Shown here: positions 22,744 through 31,724 of the stretch, piece by piece | Position numbering within the stretch: the stretch's first letter is position 1 | Layout: the number at the start of each line of letters is the position of its first letter | Assembly: GCA_002342585.1 (NCBI GenBank) | Contig: DDQG01000019.1 | Span: 1-64,000 of the forward strand | Origin: Prevotellaceae bacterium UBA2448 | GTDB taxonomy: Bacteria; Bacteroidota; Bacteroidia; Bacteroidales; Bacteroidaceae | Reading direction: 5' to 3' | Length of the DNA stretch: 64,000 nucleotides | Notes under the pieces: model-generated | What the model saw: the letters and a program-made list of their open reading frames with translations, nothing else | What the model was told of the DNA's origin: nothing | Databases searched by the model: none | Made by a program: the position numbers and the translations under genes

Positions 22744-23913
22744 ATGGAAAAAACATGGCGTTGGTTCGGTAAGAACGACAAGATTACTCTGCAGATGTTG
22801 CGCCAGATTGGCGTAGAAGGTATTGTTACTGCTCTGCACGACATCAAGAATGGTGAGATATGGACTGTTGAGGCTATCATGGACATGAAGAATTATATCG
22901 AGGCTGCCGGTCTGAGATGGTCGGTAGTGGAGAGTCTGCCTGTGTGCGAAGCCATCAAGTACGGCGGTCCGGAACGCGACCAACTCATCGAGAATTATAA
23001 GGTGAGTCTTGCCAATTTGGGTAAGTGCGGCATTCATACTGTCTGCTATAATTTCATGCCTGTACTGGACTGGGCTCGCACGGAACTCGACCACCCATGG
23101 GAGGACGGTTCGACGAGTCTTTTCTTCAATAAGGTGAAGTTTGTTTATTTCGATAAGTATATCCTGAAGCGTGAGGGTTGCGAGGCGGACTATACTGCCG
23201 ATGAATTGGCGAAAGCTGCCGAGATGGCTAAGACGATGACTCCGGAGGATGATGCTGCGCTGGTGGACACTATCATCGTGAAGACTCAGGGGTTTGTGAA
23301 TGGTAATATCACGGAGGAGGATAAGCAGCCTGTCGTTTTGTTCAAGAAACTGCTTAGTCTGTACGATGGAATCGATGCTGATAAGTTGCGTGCCAACTGG
23401 AAGTATTTCCTTGAGGCTATCATGCCTACATGCGATGAATACAATATGAATATGTGTGTTCATCCGGACGACCCTCCTATGCCGCTGCTGGGTTTGCCTC
23501 GTGTGGTAACCTGTGATAAGGATATAGAGTGGTTCCTGAATGCTGTGCCTAATCCACATAATGGTTTCACGTTCTGTTGTGGTTCGTTGTCGGCAGGCAG
23601 ACAGAACGATGTGCCTGCGTTGGCTCGCAAGTATGCTAAGCGCACTCATTTCGTGCATTTGCGTTCGACTGACGTGATGGAAAATGGCGATTTCATCGAG
23701 GCTGACCACTTGAAAGGACGTGCTAACCTGATTGAGGTGGTTAAGATTTTCCAGGAACAGAATCCAGACCTGCCGATGCGTGTGGATCATGGTCGTTGCA
23801 CTTTGGGCGATGAGGATAAGGGCTATAATGCCGGTTATTCGTTCCACGGCCGTATGATGGGTCTGCTGCAGATGGATGGCGTTATGGCTGCGGTGAAGTA
23901 CCTTTGTAGGTAA
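22744..23913 (+). CDS. uxuA: Mannonate dehydratase
   Basis: 389 aa, normal length. It dehydrates D-mannonate to 2-keto-3-deoxygluconate in glucuronate breakdown, using a TIM-barrel with Mn/Fe. Signature parts: MEKTWRWFGKNDKITLQMLR at the N-terminus, VESLPVCEAIKYG, CYNFMPVLDWARTELDHPW, NMCVHPDDPPMPLLGLPRVV (metal ligands), FCCGSLSAGRQNDVP, HLRSTDVMENGDFIEADHL and RVDHGRCTLGD. It has its own promoter and is followed after a simple-repeat spacer by the SDR gene that would make its substrate. Confidence 0.97.
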   Translation: MEKTWRWFGKNDKITLQMLRQIGVEGIVTALHDIKNGEIWTVEAIMDMKNYIEAAGLRWSVVESLPVCEAIKYGGPERDQLIENYKVSLANLGKCGIHTVCYNFMPVLDWARTELDHPWEDGSTSLFFNKVKFVYFDKYILKREGCEADYTADELAKAAEMAKTMTPEDDAALVDTIIVKTQGFVNGNITEEDKQPVVLFKKLLSLYDGIDADKLRANWKYFLEAIMPTCDEYNMNMCVHPDDPPMPLLGLPRVVTCDKDIEWFLNAVPNPHNGFTFCCGSLSAGRQNDVPALARKYAKRTHFVHLRSTDVMENGDFIEADHLKGRANLIEVVKIFQEQNPDLPMRVDHGRCTLGDEDKGYNAGYSFHGRMMGLLQMDGVMAAVKYLCR

Positions 23914-23944
23914 AGTTTAAAGTTTAGAGTTTAAAGTTTAAAGT
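23914..23944. repeat. AGTTTAA-type simple repeat between uxuA and the SDR gene
   Basis: Four units of AAAGTTT/AGAGTTT directly after the uxuA stop codon. Confidence 0.75.
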
Positions 23945-23954
23945 CGTGAAGAAT

Positions 23955-24770
23955 ATGGAATTGAAAGGAAAAATTGCTGTGGTTACTGGTGGTACGGGTG
24001 TACTGGGCAGTAACGTTAGTCAGGGTCTGTTGGAGGCTGGTGCTACTGTAGTCGTTGTGGGTTCGCGTCAGGAGACGGTGGATAAGGCTTTGGCGAAGTT
24101 GACTCCTGTGGCAGAGGCTCATGGAACTACTGTGACGGGTTTTGCATGTAATATGTTGGATCATGATGCTATCACGGAACTGACGGAGAAGGTGAAGAAT
24201 CAGTTTAAGCGGGTGGATGTACTCGTGAATGCTGCCGGCGGTAATGTGGCTGGTGCGAATATCATGGACGACATGAATGTGTTTGATTGTGATATGGAAG
24301 CCCTGAAGAAGGTGGTTGACCTGAATCTATGGGGTACTGTATATCCTTGTTTGTCGTTTGGCAAGATTATGGCTGAACAGAAGAGCGGAAGCATCATCAA
24401 TGTGAGCAGTATGGCTGCATATGATGCTTTGAGCAGGGTGATGGGTTATAGCATCGCGAAGGAGGGCGTGAATGCGCTGACGAAGTGGCTGGCTCAGGAT
24501 TTTGCCCGCAAGTATGGTGATAAGATTCGTGTGAATGCCATCGCTCCGGGTTTCTTCATCGGAGAACAGAACCGCAAGGCTTTGCTGAACGAGGATGGTA
24601 GCCTGACGGAGAGAAGTCATAAGGTGTTGAACAAAACTCCGATGGGTCGTTTTGGTGACATCTCGGAACTGAACGGCATCGTACGTTTCCTGGCAAGTGA
24701 CGAGGCTAGTTTTGTGACTGGCACTATCATTCCTGTGGATGGCGGTTTCAGCAGTTTCAGCGGAGTTTAA
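23955..24770 (+). CDS. SDR oxidoreductase, probable D-mannonate oxidoreductase (fructuronate reductase)
   Basis: 271 aa from ATG 23955 (MELKGKIAVVTGG); a GTG at 23946 is possible and would add three residues. It is a classical short-chain dehydrogenase: cofactor loop TGGTGVLGSNV, NAAGGN, the catalytic Ser in INVSSMAAYDA and YSIAKEG (YxxxK), and C-terminal SFVTGTIIPVDGGFSSFSGV. Clustering with uxuA suggests it interconverts fructuronate and mannonate, as the SDR-type UxuB enzymes do. The exact substrate is inferred from context. Confidence 0.85.
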   Translation: MELKGKIAVVTGGTGVLGSNVSQGLLEAGATVVVVGSRQETVDKALAKLTPVAEAHGTTVTGFACNMLDHDAITELTEKVKNQFKRVDVLVNAAGGNVAGANIMDDMNVFDCDMEALKKVVDLNLWGTVYPCLSFGKIMAEQKSGSIINVSSMAAYDALSRVMGYSIAKEGVNALTKWLAQDFARKYGDKIRVNAIAPGFFIGEQNRKALLNEDGSLTERSHKVLNKTPMGRFGDISELNGIVRFLASDEASFVTGTIIPVDGGFSSFSGV

Positions 24771-24782
24771 GACAGGTGAAAT

Positions 24783-24862
24783 AATGCATAATTCATAATG
24801 CATAATGCATAATTGGGTGACAGGTGAGAGTTGATAGTTGACAGTTGAAAATTGAGATTTTT
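24783..24862. repeat. CATAATG/GTTGA simple repeats
   Basis: CATAATTCATAATGCATAAT-type units, then AGTTGATAGTTGACAGTTGA, then a run of nine T residues. The ATAATGCAT motif recurs at 29237-29270. Confidence 0.75.
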
Positions 24863-24864
24863 TT

Positions 24865-24895
24865 TTGGTTTTCTCTGACTGACTATCTATCTTTG
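24865..24895 (+). promoter_or_regulatory. Promoter of the outer-membrane beta-barrel gene
   Basis: TTTG near 24865, about 20-nt spacer, TATCTTTG (24888-24895), 32 nt before the ATG. Confidence 0.75.
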
Positions 24896-24927
24896 TGGAA
24901 AATTTCAATTTATCCTAAATTAATAGT

Positions 24928-25545
24928 ATGAAAAAACATCTGCTTTCTATCGTCTTCATTGCTGTTGCATTGATGACTTCTTCTGTGGCTGACGCACAGA
25001 TTCGTTTTGGTATTAAGGCCGGTCTTAACCTCAGTTCTCTTAGTCTTAGCAGTAATAATTTGGATTGGAGCTATAAGCATCGACCAGGTTTCCATGTGGG
25101 TGCTGTAGTTGATTTCAAGGTTCCTTTGGCAGGACTCGGCGCTGATATTTCTGTTCTTTACGATCAGCGCAATTTCAGAACAGATAATGGCGACGGCACT
25201 TACAGCAATGACAAATTGAAGTATATTTCTATTCCAATCAATATTAAATATACTTTCGGTTTTGATGAGGTGGCTAGTCTGTACCTCGCTACCGGTCCTC
25301 AGTTCTCATTCAATGTGGATAATGCAGGTCTGACTTTGGATATTCCTGATTCAGCTGGAAAAATCATAGATTCTTTCAAGGCTAAGAACTTCGACTTCTA
25401 CTGGAACTTAGGTATCGGTTTCACCGTGATAAATCACATCCGTTTGGGCTATACTTATAACATCCCATGTACTAAGTCACTTGACAGCCCTTATGGTTCG
25501 GTAAAGAACAAGACTAACCAGATTACTCTGACTTATCTCTTCTAA
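24928..25545 (+). CDS. Outer-membrane beta-barrel protein, porin/PorT-like family
   Basis: 205 aa. A signal peptide (about 1-23, ending VADA-Q) is followed by alternating beta-strands: FGIKAGLNLSSLSL, GFHVGAVVDFKVP, GLGADISVLYDQRNF, YISIPINIKYTFG, SLYLATGPQFSFNV, FYWNLGIGFTVINHIRLGYTY, and a final aromatic-ending strand NQITLTYLF, the C-terminal signal for beta-barrel insertion. It matches the general Bacteroidota outer-membrane beta-barrel family. The cargo or role is unknown. It has its own promoter and does not obviously belong with priA downstream. Confidence 0.85.
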   Translation: MKKHLLSIVFIAVALMTSSVADAQIRFGIKAGLNLSSLSLSSNNLDWSYKHRPGFHVGAVVDFKVPLAGLGADISVLYDQRNFRTDNGDGTYSNDKLKYISIPINIKYTFGFDEVASLYLATGPQFSFNVDNAGLTLDIPDSAGKIIDSFKAKNFDFYWNLGIGFTVINHIRLGYTYNIPCTKSLDSPYGSVKNKTNQITLTYLF

Positions 25546-25565
25546 ACAGATATAAATCCTTACGG

Positions 25566-27584
25566 GTGAAAGATTTCGCTGATATATTAGTCCCCGTACC
25601 TTTTGACAGCTTCACATACTCTATTCCGCAACAGATGCGGGGACAGATTATGCGAGGCTGTCGGGTTATTGTGCCCCTGGGTAAGAATAAAACTTATGTG
25701 GGGGTGGTATTGCGTGTGCATGGACAAAGTCCGCAGGGTGTGGAGGTGAAGGAGATTCAGGAACTGCTCGACACAGAACCTGTAGTCAGCGAACAACAGT
25801 TTAAGTTTTGGCAATGGATAGCCAACTACTATATGTGTCCGCTGGGAGATGTGTTCAAGGCTGCTCTGCCAGGAGGTATGAAACGAGCTTTGAAACGGAA
25901 CTACAAGACTGTTGAAGATATATACAGAGGGCAACTCGGGGAGGCTGGAGCTGCTCTGCAATACAAGGGACTGACGGAGGCTCAGAAGAGTGCGATGGAT
26001 GCTATATGCGAGTCGTTCGAGAGTAAGGACATAACTCTGTTGCATGGTGTTACATCGAGTGGAAAGACAGAAATCTACATTCATCTGATAAATAAATATA
26101 TTATGGAGGGCAAGCAGGTGTTGTACTTGTTGCCCGAAATTGCTCTGACCACACAAATCACAGAACGCCTACAACGGGTTTTTGGCGATGAAATGGGAGT
26201 TTATCATTCTAAATTCTCTGATAAGGTGAGGTTTGATGTGTACCAACGACAAACGTCAGCCAATCCGTATAAGCTGATTCTGGGTGTGAGGTCGAGTGTG
26301 TTCCTGCCGTTCCAGAACTTAGGTCTTATCATCGTAGATGAGGAACACGACGGCAGTTATAAGCAACAGGAACCGGCTCCGAGGTATCATGCCCGCAATG
26401 CGGCTCTGATGCTTGCCAAGATGTGTGGGGCAAAGACGCTGTTGGGTACTGCTACACCCTCGTTTGAGTCGTACCACTATGCCAAGAAGGGTAGGTATGG
26501 ATATGTGGAGTTGACTCAGAGGTATCTGGGACTGCAGTTGCCTAGTGTGACTGTGGTTGACATTAAAGACCAAAGGAAACGAAAGTTGATGAATGGGGCG
26601 TTCAGTAGTGTGCTCGTGGATGCTATGCACGATGCGTTAGAGAAGCATCAGCAGGTGATACTCTTCCAAAACCGCAGAGGATACAGTTCGTTTATCGAGT
26701 GTAAACAATGCGGATGGGTGCCGAGATGTCCGCATTGCGACGTGAGTCTGACGTACCACAAGAAAACCAAGATGCTTACTTGTCACTATTGCGGGTATGC
26801 TACCAGACCTGCTGCGAAATGTCCGAACTGCGAGGAGACAAATTTCATAGATGTAGGATTGGGAACGGAGAAGGTGGAAGATCAGATACATGTGATTTTT
26901 CCTGAGGCAAAGACCCTGAGGATGGACTTGGATACGGCAAAGACGAAGAATCAGTATGAACAGATAATTGGCGCTTTCTCAAATCATGAGGCTGATATAC
27001 TCATAGGAACGCAGATGGTGACTAAGGGCCTGGACTTCTCGGATGTGTCTGTGGTAGGAGTGCTTAATGCTGATACTATGCTCAACCAACCGGATTTCCG
27101 TAGTTATGAAAGAAGTTTTCAGACCCTTTCACAGGTAGCAGGCAGAGCCGGAAGAAAACATGAGGCGGGACAGGTGATTCTGCAGACGAAGAATGGGGAT
27201 GCAGACATAATCAGACAGATTGCGCAGAACGACTATTGGGGTATGTACTACCAACAGATGATGGAGAGGAAGGATTTTAATTATCCGCCATTCCAACGAC
27301 TGATTTATATCTATCTGCGACATCGAGATAACGACCTGCTGGAACATATAGCGATAGAGATGGCAGAACACCTGAGAGGGGTGTTCGGAGAGAGTGTGCT
27401 GGGACCAGACTGTCCTCCAGTAGGCAGGATACAGTCGCTCCATATACGAAAGATAATGTTGAAGGTGGAACCAACACTTTCTACAGATAAAGTGCGTCAG
27501 GCATTGAATGAGGAGAAAAGGCGTATAATGGCTCAGCCTATGTGTCGCAATATCAATATTTATTTTGATGTTGACCCTGCGTGA
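25566..27584 (+). CDS. priA: Primosomal replication helicase PriA
   Basis: 672 aa starting at GTG (KDFADILVPVPFDSFTYSIP). It restarts stalled replication forks by loading the replicative helicase. The N-terminal DNA-binding domain is about residues 1-110. Helicase motifs include GVTSSGKTEIY (Walker A, about 160), VDEEHDGSYKQQEPAPRYHARN (DEEH box, about 257), and GTATPSFESYHYA. The zinc-binding insert has paired Cys motifs CKQCG, CPHC, CHYCG, CPNC (about 380-425). Then GLGTEKVEDQI, GTQMVTKGLDF and QVAGRAGR follow. It is slightly short for the family but intact. Confidence 0.96.
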   Translation: MKDFADILVPVPFDSFTYSIPQQMRGQIMRGCRVIVPLGKNKTYVGVVLRVHGQSPQGVEVKEIQELLDTEPVVSEQQFKFWQWIANYYMCPLGDVFKAALPGGMKRALKRNYKTVEDIYRGQLGEAGAALQYKGLTEAQKSAMDAICESFESKDITLLHGVTSSGKTEIYIHLINKYIMEGKQVLYLLPEIALTTQITERLQRVFGDEMGVYHSKFSDKVRFDVYQRQTSANPYKLILGVRSSVFLPFQNLGLIIVDEEHDGSYKQQEPAPRYHARNAALMLAKMCGAKTLLGTATPSFESYHYAKKGRYGYVELTQRYLGLQLPSVTVVDIKDQRKRKLMNGAFSSVLVDAMHDALEKHQQVILFQNRRGYSSFIECKQCGWVPRCPHCDVSLTYHKKTKMLTCHYCGYATRPAAKCPNCEETNFIDVGLGTEKVEDQIHVIFPEAKTLRMDLDTAKTKNQYEQIIGAFSNHEADILIGTQMVTKGLDFSDVSVVGVLNADTMLNQPDFRSYERSFQTLSQVAGRAGRKHEAGQVILQTKNGDADIIRQIAQNDYWGMYYQQMMERKDFNYPPFQRLIYIYLRHRDNDLLEHIAIEMAEHLRGVFGESVLGPDCPPVGRIQSLHIRKIMLKVEPTLSTDKVRQALNEEKRRIMAQPMCRNINIYFDVDPA

Positions 27585-27591
27585 GGGGGGG

Positions 27592-27645
27592 GAATGGTTA
27601 ACCGTTAATGGTTAATGGTTAATGGTTAACGGTTTTTAACAATAG
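27592..27645. repeat. GTTAATGGTTAA-type simple repeat
   Basis: Five variants of GTTAATG/GTTAACG fill the gap after priA. Confidence 0.75.
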
Positions 27646-27715
27646 GTGTTTTAAACCTTTGGGGTTGATAATGGTCATACACTTGAAACCAGAAACTTTA
27701 AAAACAATGATAGTT

Positions 27716-28225
27716 ATGAAAACAAGAGTTTTTTTTGCAGTAATTGCAATGATGTGTGTGTTAAGTGCTAGTGCACAAGATGGTAACAATGGAAGACGTC
27801 AGAGACTAAATCGTGCTGAGATAATTCAGCGTCAGTCGGAACGTCTGGTAAAGGAAATGGGTCTCTCGGATGATAAAGCAGAGACTTTCAAGGCGCTTTA
27901 CCTTGATTATCAGACAGCTCGTCAGAATGCAGCTAATCCGAAGGGTGAGGAGGAGACTCAGCCAGACATGAAGAATCTGACAGATGCACAAGCAACAGAA
28001 CTTATCCAGAAGCATTTCCAGACTCAGGAGGCTCAACTGAAAGTGGATAAGGAGTATTACACAAAATTCATTGGAATACTGACTCCGGTGCAGGCCAGTA
28101 AGGTGTTTATTCCACAGCGTGGCGGTTTTGGACAAGGTCAACGCGGACAAGGCAGACAGCGTGGCAATGGAGGATTTGGTGGAGGTCGCCAAGGTGGTAA
28201 TGGCGGTTTTGGTGGAGAATTCTAA
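27716..28225 (+). CDS. Secreted LTXXQ-like protein with Gly/Arg-rich tail
   Basis: 169 aa from ATG 27716 (MKTRVFFAVIAMMCVLSASA, a signal peptide); an ATG at 27659 has no support. The middle is helical and charged, with QRQSERLVKEMGLSDDKAETF and YTKFIGILTPVQASKVF, the LTxxQ signature of the Spy/CpxP periplasmic chaperone-like family. The last 35 residues are almost only Gly, Arg, Gln and Phe (RGGFGQGQRGQGRQRG and on). The gene ends in a terminator whose stem includes the last codons. It lies just upstream of porP; a link to the secretion operon is possible but unproven. Confidence 0.78.
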   Translation: MKTRVFFAVIAMMCVLSASAQDGNNGRRQRLNRAEIIQRQSERLVKEMGLSDDKAETFKALYLDYQTARQNAANPKGEEETQPDMKNLTDAQATELIQKHFQTQEAQLKVDKEYYTKFIGILTPVQASKVFIPQRGGFGQGQRGQGRQRGNGGFGGGRQGGNGGFGGEF

Positions 28226-28242
28226 TCTCCACCATTTTTTTT
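28211..28242 (+). terminator. Terminator overlapping the end of the Gly-rich protein gene
   Basis: GGTGGAGA (28211-28218), loop ATTCTAA containing the stop codon, TCTCCACC (28226-28233), then A followed by eight T residues. The 5' arm encodes the final Gly-Gly-Glu residues. Confidence 0.85.
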
Positions 28243-28289
28243 GCTTCGCAACACAATATTTTGCTTTTTTTATAGTTTTTAGATAATGT

Positions 28290-29231
28290 ATGCGTCTAAA
28301 AACTTGGAACATACTTGCGGTGCTCTTGCTTAGTGCTGCATCAGTTAAGGCTCAATGGGATGTGCAGTTCTCAGACTACACAACCCTTAAGTCGTTTTAT
28401 AACCCCGCTGTGTCGGGAACTGACGGACTGCTGAACGTGGCAGGAACCTTCTCGGCTCAAATGGTGGGATATAAGGGTGCGCCAACTACGGTGTTCGCAG
28501 CAGCTGATGCTCCTATCTATTTCCTGACTCCACGTCATGGAGCAGGACTGAGTTTTATGACAGATAAGATAGGTATGTTTTCAACTACCAAGATAGGACT
28601 GCAGTATGCTTTCAACTTCAAACTGGGAAAGAGAACCCGACTGGCTGTGGGCTTCCAGGGTGCTCTGCTGAGTGAGAGCATCAATCCTTCGGATGTGGAA
28701 CTGATTGATGATAACGACCCTGCTTTCCCATCCTCGACGGTATCGGGCAACCGATTTGATATGGGTGCAGGTCTGTACTTCTACCACCCGAAATACTTCC
28801 TCGGAGTGTCGAGTATGCACTTGCTTGCTCCGACAATTACGATGGGTGAGAAAAACGAAGTTTCCATTCCGAGAATTTATTATTTGATGGGTGGATGCAA
28901 TATTAAAATAAAAAATACGTTATTTTCTTTGGCACCTTCTTTCTTAGTGCAGACCGATATGCAGTCGTGGAGAGAGGATATACAATGCAAATTTTGCATG
29001 GATTACGACGGAAAAGTGCTGTATGCCGGCTTTGGTTACAGTCCGTCGATTTCAACCACATTCCTCATCGGAGGCAGCTTCCACGGGATTCGTCTAGGGT
29101 ATTCGTACCAGATGTACACCTCGGGAGTGGGAGCAAAAAACGGAGCACACGAAGTGGTGGTAAACTATCAGGTGGACCTAGACCTCTTCAAGAAAGGCAG
29201 AAATGCTCATAAGAGTGTAAGGTGGCTGTAG
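28290..29231 (+). CDS. porP: PorP/SprF-family outer-membrane protein, type IX secretion
   Basis: 313 aa. Signal peptide about 1-21 (ending SVKA-Q). The PorP/SprF signature follows: WDVQFSDYTTLKSFYNPAVSG (N-terminal), GVGLS-type GAGLSFMTDKIGMF, LQYAFNFKLGKRTRLAVGFQ, GAGLYFYHPKYFLGVSSMHL, YYLMGGC, and FGYSPSISTTFLIGGSFHGI near the end. PorP is a beta-barrel that anchors PorK/N rings at the outer membrane. It heads the porPKLMN order found in Bacteroidales; porK starts 74 nt later after a simple-repeat spacer. Confidence 0.93.
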   Translation: MRLKTWNILAVLLLSAASVKAQWDVQFSDYTTLKSFYNPAVSGTDGLLNVAGTFSAQMVGYKGAPTTVFAAADAPIYFLTPRHGAGLSFMTDKIGMFSTTKIGLQYAFNFKLGKRTRLAVGFQGALLSESINPSDVELIDDNDPAFPSSTVSGNRFDMGAGLYFYHPKYFLGVSSMHLLAPTITMGEKNEVSIPRIYYLMGGCNIKIKNTLFSLAPSFLVQTDMQSWREDIQCKFCMDYDGKVLYAGFGYSPSISTTFLIGGSFHGIRLGYSYQMYTSGVGAKNGAHEVVVNYQVDLDLFKKGRNAHKSVRWL

Positions 29232-29232
29232 G

Positions 29233-29300
29233 AATTCATAATGCATAATTCATAATGCATAATTCATAATTGACAAGTTTAGAGTTGAAAATTGACAATA
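29233..29300. repeat. CATAATG/AATTGACA simple repeats between porP and porK
   Basis: Three units of CATAATGCATAATT followed by AATTGACA units. Both motifs recur elsewhere in the window. Confidence 0.8.
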
Positions 29301-29305
29301 TAGAT

Positions 29306-30778
29306 ATGAAGAAATTTTTTGGTTTTATATTGATAGCAGCAATGGCGGTCGGTATGACTGCTTGCTTTTCGTCAAAGAAGGGAACTTCAGCCAATGGAGG
29401 TGAAGTGACTGGTGTGGGCGGTACTTCGTTTGCTGAACCATCGCCTTATGGTATGGTGCTGGTGAAACGTGGTTCGCTGAAGATGGGTTCGGAGAAGACC
29501 GATAGTCTGTGGGGTAAGAGTATGCCATCTAGAGATATCTCTGTGGATGCTTTCTGGATGGACGAAAAAGAAGTTACGAACAGTATGTATCGCCAGTTTG
29601 TGTTCTGGGTTCGCGACTCTATCATCCGTGAACGTTTGGCTGATCCTGCATACGGTGGTGATGAGTCGTATAAGATTGAGGAAGATAAGAATGGTGATCC
29701 TGTAACTCCACACCTGAACTGGAATAAGCGTATCCCAACTAAGCCAGATGAGGACCAGGAACGTGCTATTGAGAGTGTTTATACTACTCATCCTATAACA
29801 GGTGAGAAGATGCTCGACGCTTCACAGATGAACTACCGCTACGAGGTGTTCGACTATGCTATGGCTGCTCAGCGTAAGTATCGTCTGAACCCAGAGGAAC
29901 GTAATCTGGATACAGATATAGCCGTAAATCCAGAAGAAGAGATTATCATTTCGAAAGATACAGCATATATCGATGATGCAGGTGTGATTCACAGAGAGAC
30001 TATAACTCGTCCGCTGTCGTCGATGTGGGACTTCGTAAATACATACATTATTAATATATATCCTGACACTACTTGTTGGGTGAACGACTTCCAGAATGCG
30101 GAGAACCAGACATATATGCGTTTGTACTTCTCACATCCAAACTACAACGAATATCCTGTTGTGGGAGTGAACTGGGAACAGGCTAATGCATTCTGCAACT
30201 GGCGTACAGACTTCCTGTTGCGTGGATTGGGTAACGATGCTAAGTATATCCAGCGCTATCGTCTGCCTACAGAGGCAGAGTGGGAATTTGCTGCTCGTGG
30301 CAAGGATGGTAACGAACTGCCTTGGGAACAGAACGGAGTAGCAAGTGAAGACGGTTGTTACTATGCAAACTTCAAACCAGATCGCGGTAATTACACTAAG
30401 GACGGAAACCTCATTACATCACGCACAGGTATATATAGTGCCAATTCAAATGGCCTTTATGATATGGCTGGTAATGTGGCTGAATGGACTTCGACCGTAT
30501 ATACAGAAGCTGGTGTGTTGTCGATGAGTGATATGAACCCGACTCTGACTTATAACGCAGCCAAGGAAGACCCTTATGCTCTGAAGAAGAAGAGTGTGCG
30601 CGGTGGTTCATGGAAAGACCCAGAGAGTTTCATCAAGTCGGCTTGGCGCACAAGTGAATACCAGAATGTGGGACGTTCGTTTATTGGTTTCCGATGTGTT
30701 CGTACTCAGGTAGGTACTGCCGGCAGGGGTAAGGCACCAAAGGGCTCGAAGGTTCCAAAGCGCAGCAGACGTAAGTAA
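29306..30778 (+). CDS. porK: Type IX secretion/gliding lipoprotein PorK/GldK
   Basis: 490 aa from ATG 29306; lipobox GMTAC (Cys20). A frame start at 29270 would add non-signal residues and is not used. The body is a formylglycine-generating-enzyme-like fold: GSLKMGSEKTDSLWGK, FWMDEKEVTNSMYRQFVFWV, PVVGVNWEQANAFCNWRTDF, RLPTEAEWEFAARGKDGN, NGLYDMAGNVAEWTS and VRGGSWKDPESFIKSAWR. PorK forms, with PorN, the periplasmic ring beneath the outer membrane. The C-terminus is basic (RGKAPKGSKVPKRSRRK). Confidence 0.95.
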   Translation: MKKFFGFILIAAMAVGMTACFSSKKGTSANGGEVTGVGGTSFAEPSPYGMVLVKRGSLKMGSEKTDSLWGKSMPSRDISVDAFWMDEKEVTNSMYRQFVFWVRDSIIRERLADPAYGGDESYKIEEDKNGDPVTPHLNWNKRIPTKPDEDQERAIESVYTTHPITGEKMLDASQMNYRYEVFDYAMAAQRKYRLNPEERNLDTDIAVNPEEEIIISKDTAYIDDAGVIHRETITRPLSSMWDFVNTYIINIYPDTTCWVNDFQNAENQTYMRLYFSHPNYNEYPVVGVNWEQANAFCNWRTDFLLRGLGNDAKYIQRYRLPTEAEWEFAARGKDGNELPWEQNGVASEDGCYYANFKPDRGNYTKDGNLITSRTGIYSANSNGLYDMAGNVAEWTSTVYTEAGVLSMSDMNPTLTYNAAKEDPYALKKKSVRGGSWKDPESFIKSAWRTSEYQNVGRSFIGFRCVRTQVGTAGRGKAPKGSKVPKRSRRK

Positions 30779-30833
30779 TACTGCATAGAAAGAATAATTC
30801 AGTTAGTACACGACTTTAGATAAAGATAATAGT

Positions 30834-31724
30834 ATGGCAAAGAAATATAAGTTAACAGGAATCCAGAAATGGATGGATAGTCAGAAAGGTCAGACTTTCT
30901 TGAACTTCGCATATTCATGGGGTGCCTCAATCGTAATCCTTGGTGCCCTCTTCAAACTGACACATATTGCAGGTGCCGATTTGATGCTTTTCATTGGAAT
31001 GGGTACTGAGGTTGCTGTGTTCTTCCTCGCAGGATTCGAACATCAGAATGCTATTGGCGATGATGTGGACAATGCAGCAGAAGAGGCACGTAATGCTATA
31101 TACGTTGATGAGTCGGCATTGGCTGGTGCTACAGCAGCTGGCGGTACAATCAATATCAGTGGTGGAGGAGGTGCAGGCATTTCTGAAAGTACAGCTGCCG
31201 CTTTGGCAAATGCTGCTGCAAATCTTGGTAATGCGGGTTCAGGTAGCGCTTCTGCTCCAGCTCAGCCAACACCTGTAACTATTGAAGGTGCTTCGGAACC
31301 AATGCCTGTAACTATATCCGGTTCTACAGAACCTACTCCAGTCAAGATTATCAATGCTGCCGAACTGGCAGAGAATATATCTGCAGCTCCTGTATTCAAT
31401 TCTGCTCAGTATTATGGTATGACTCCTGAGATGCAGGAAGCTACGAAGAACTACGTATCGGAACTCATGGAACTGACAGAAACTCTGAAGCAGGTAGCAG
31501 AACAGTCGAAACGCCTCACTCGCGACTCAGAGGAAATGGAGACTATGAACCGTACGCTCACAGGTATCAACCGATTCTACGAAATGCAACTCCGCAGCGT
31601 AGGTACTCAGTCGTCTACTATCGACGAAGTAAACGAACAGACAAAACAACTGGCTAAGCAACTGCAAGAACTCAACGATGTATATGGTAAGATGGTTGAG
31701 GCTCTGAAAATGAAACTTGGATAA
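30834..31724 (+). CDS. porL: Type IX secretion motor protein PorL/GldL
   Basis: 296 aa. Two membrane helices near the N-terminus (about 20-42 and 48-68: FAYSWGASIVILGALFKL and LMLFIGMGTEVAVFFLAGFE, the latter with the membrane Glu expected to carry protons). An Ala/Gly-rich linker (about 100-150) follows, then a cytoplasmic helical region. PorL with PorM forms the rotary motor in the inner membrane that powers secretion. Its stop codon overlaps the porM start (TAATG). Confidence 0.95.
   Translation: MAKKYKLTGIQKWMDSQKGQTFLNFAYSWGASIVILGALFKLTHIAGADLMLFIGMGTEVAVFFLAGFEHQNAIGDDVDNAAEEARNAIYVDESALAGATAAGGTINISGGGGAGISESTAAALANAAANLGNAGSGSASAPAQPTPVTIEGASEPMPVTISGSTEPTPVKIINAAELAENISAAPVFNSAQYYGMTPEMQEATKNYVSELMELTETLKQVAEQSKRLTRDSEEMETMNRTLTGINRFYEMQLRSVGTQSSTIDEVNEQTKQLAKQLQELNDVYGKMVEALKMKLG

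Noticed and set aside
22723..23847. 374-aa open frame antisense to uxuA
   Set aside because: The plus strand encodes an unmistakable mannonate dehydratase; the antisense frame is a by-product of codon bias and shows no domain.
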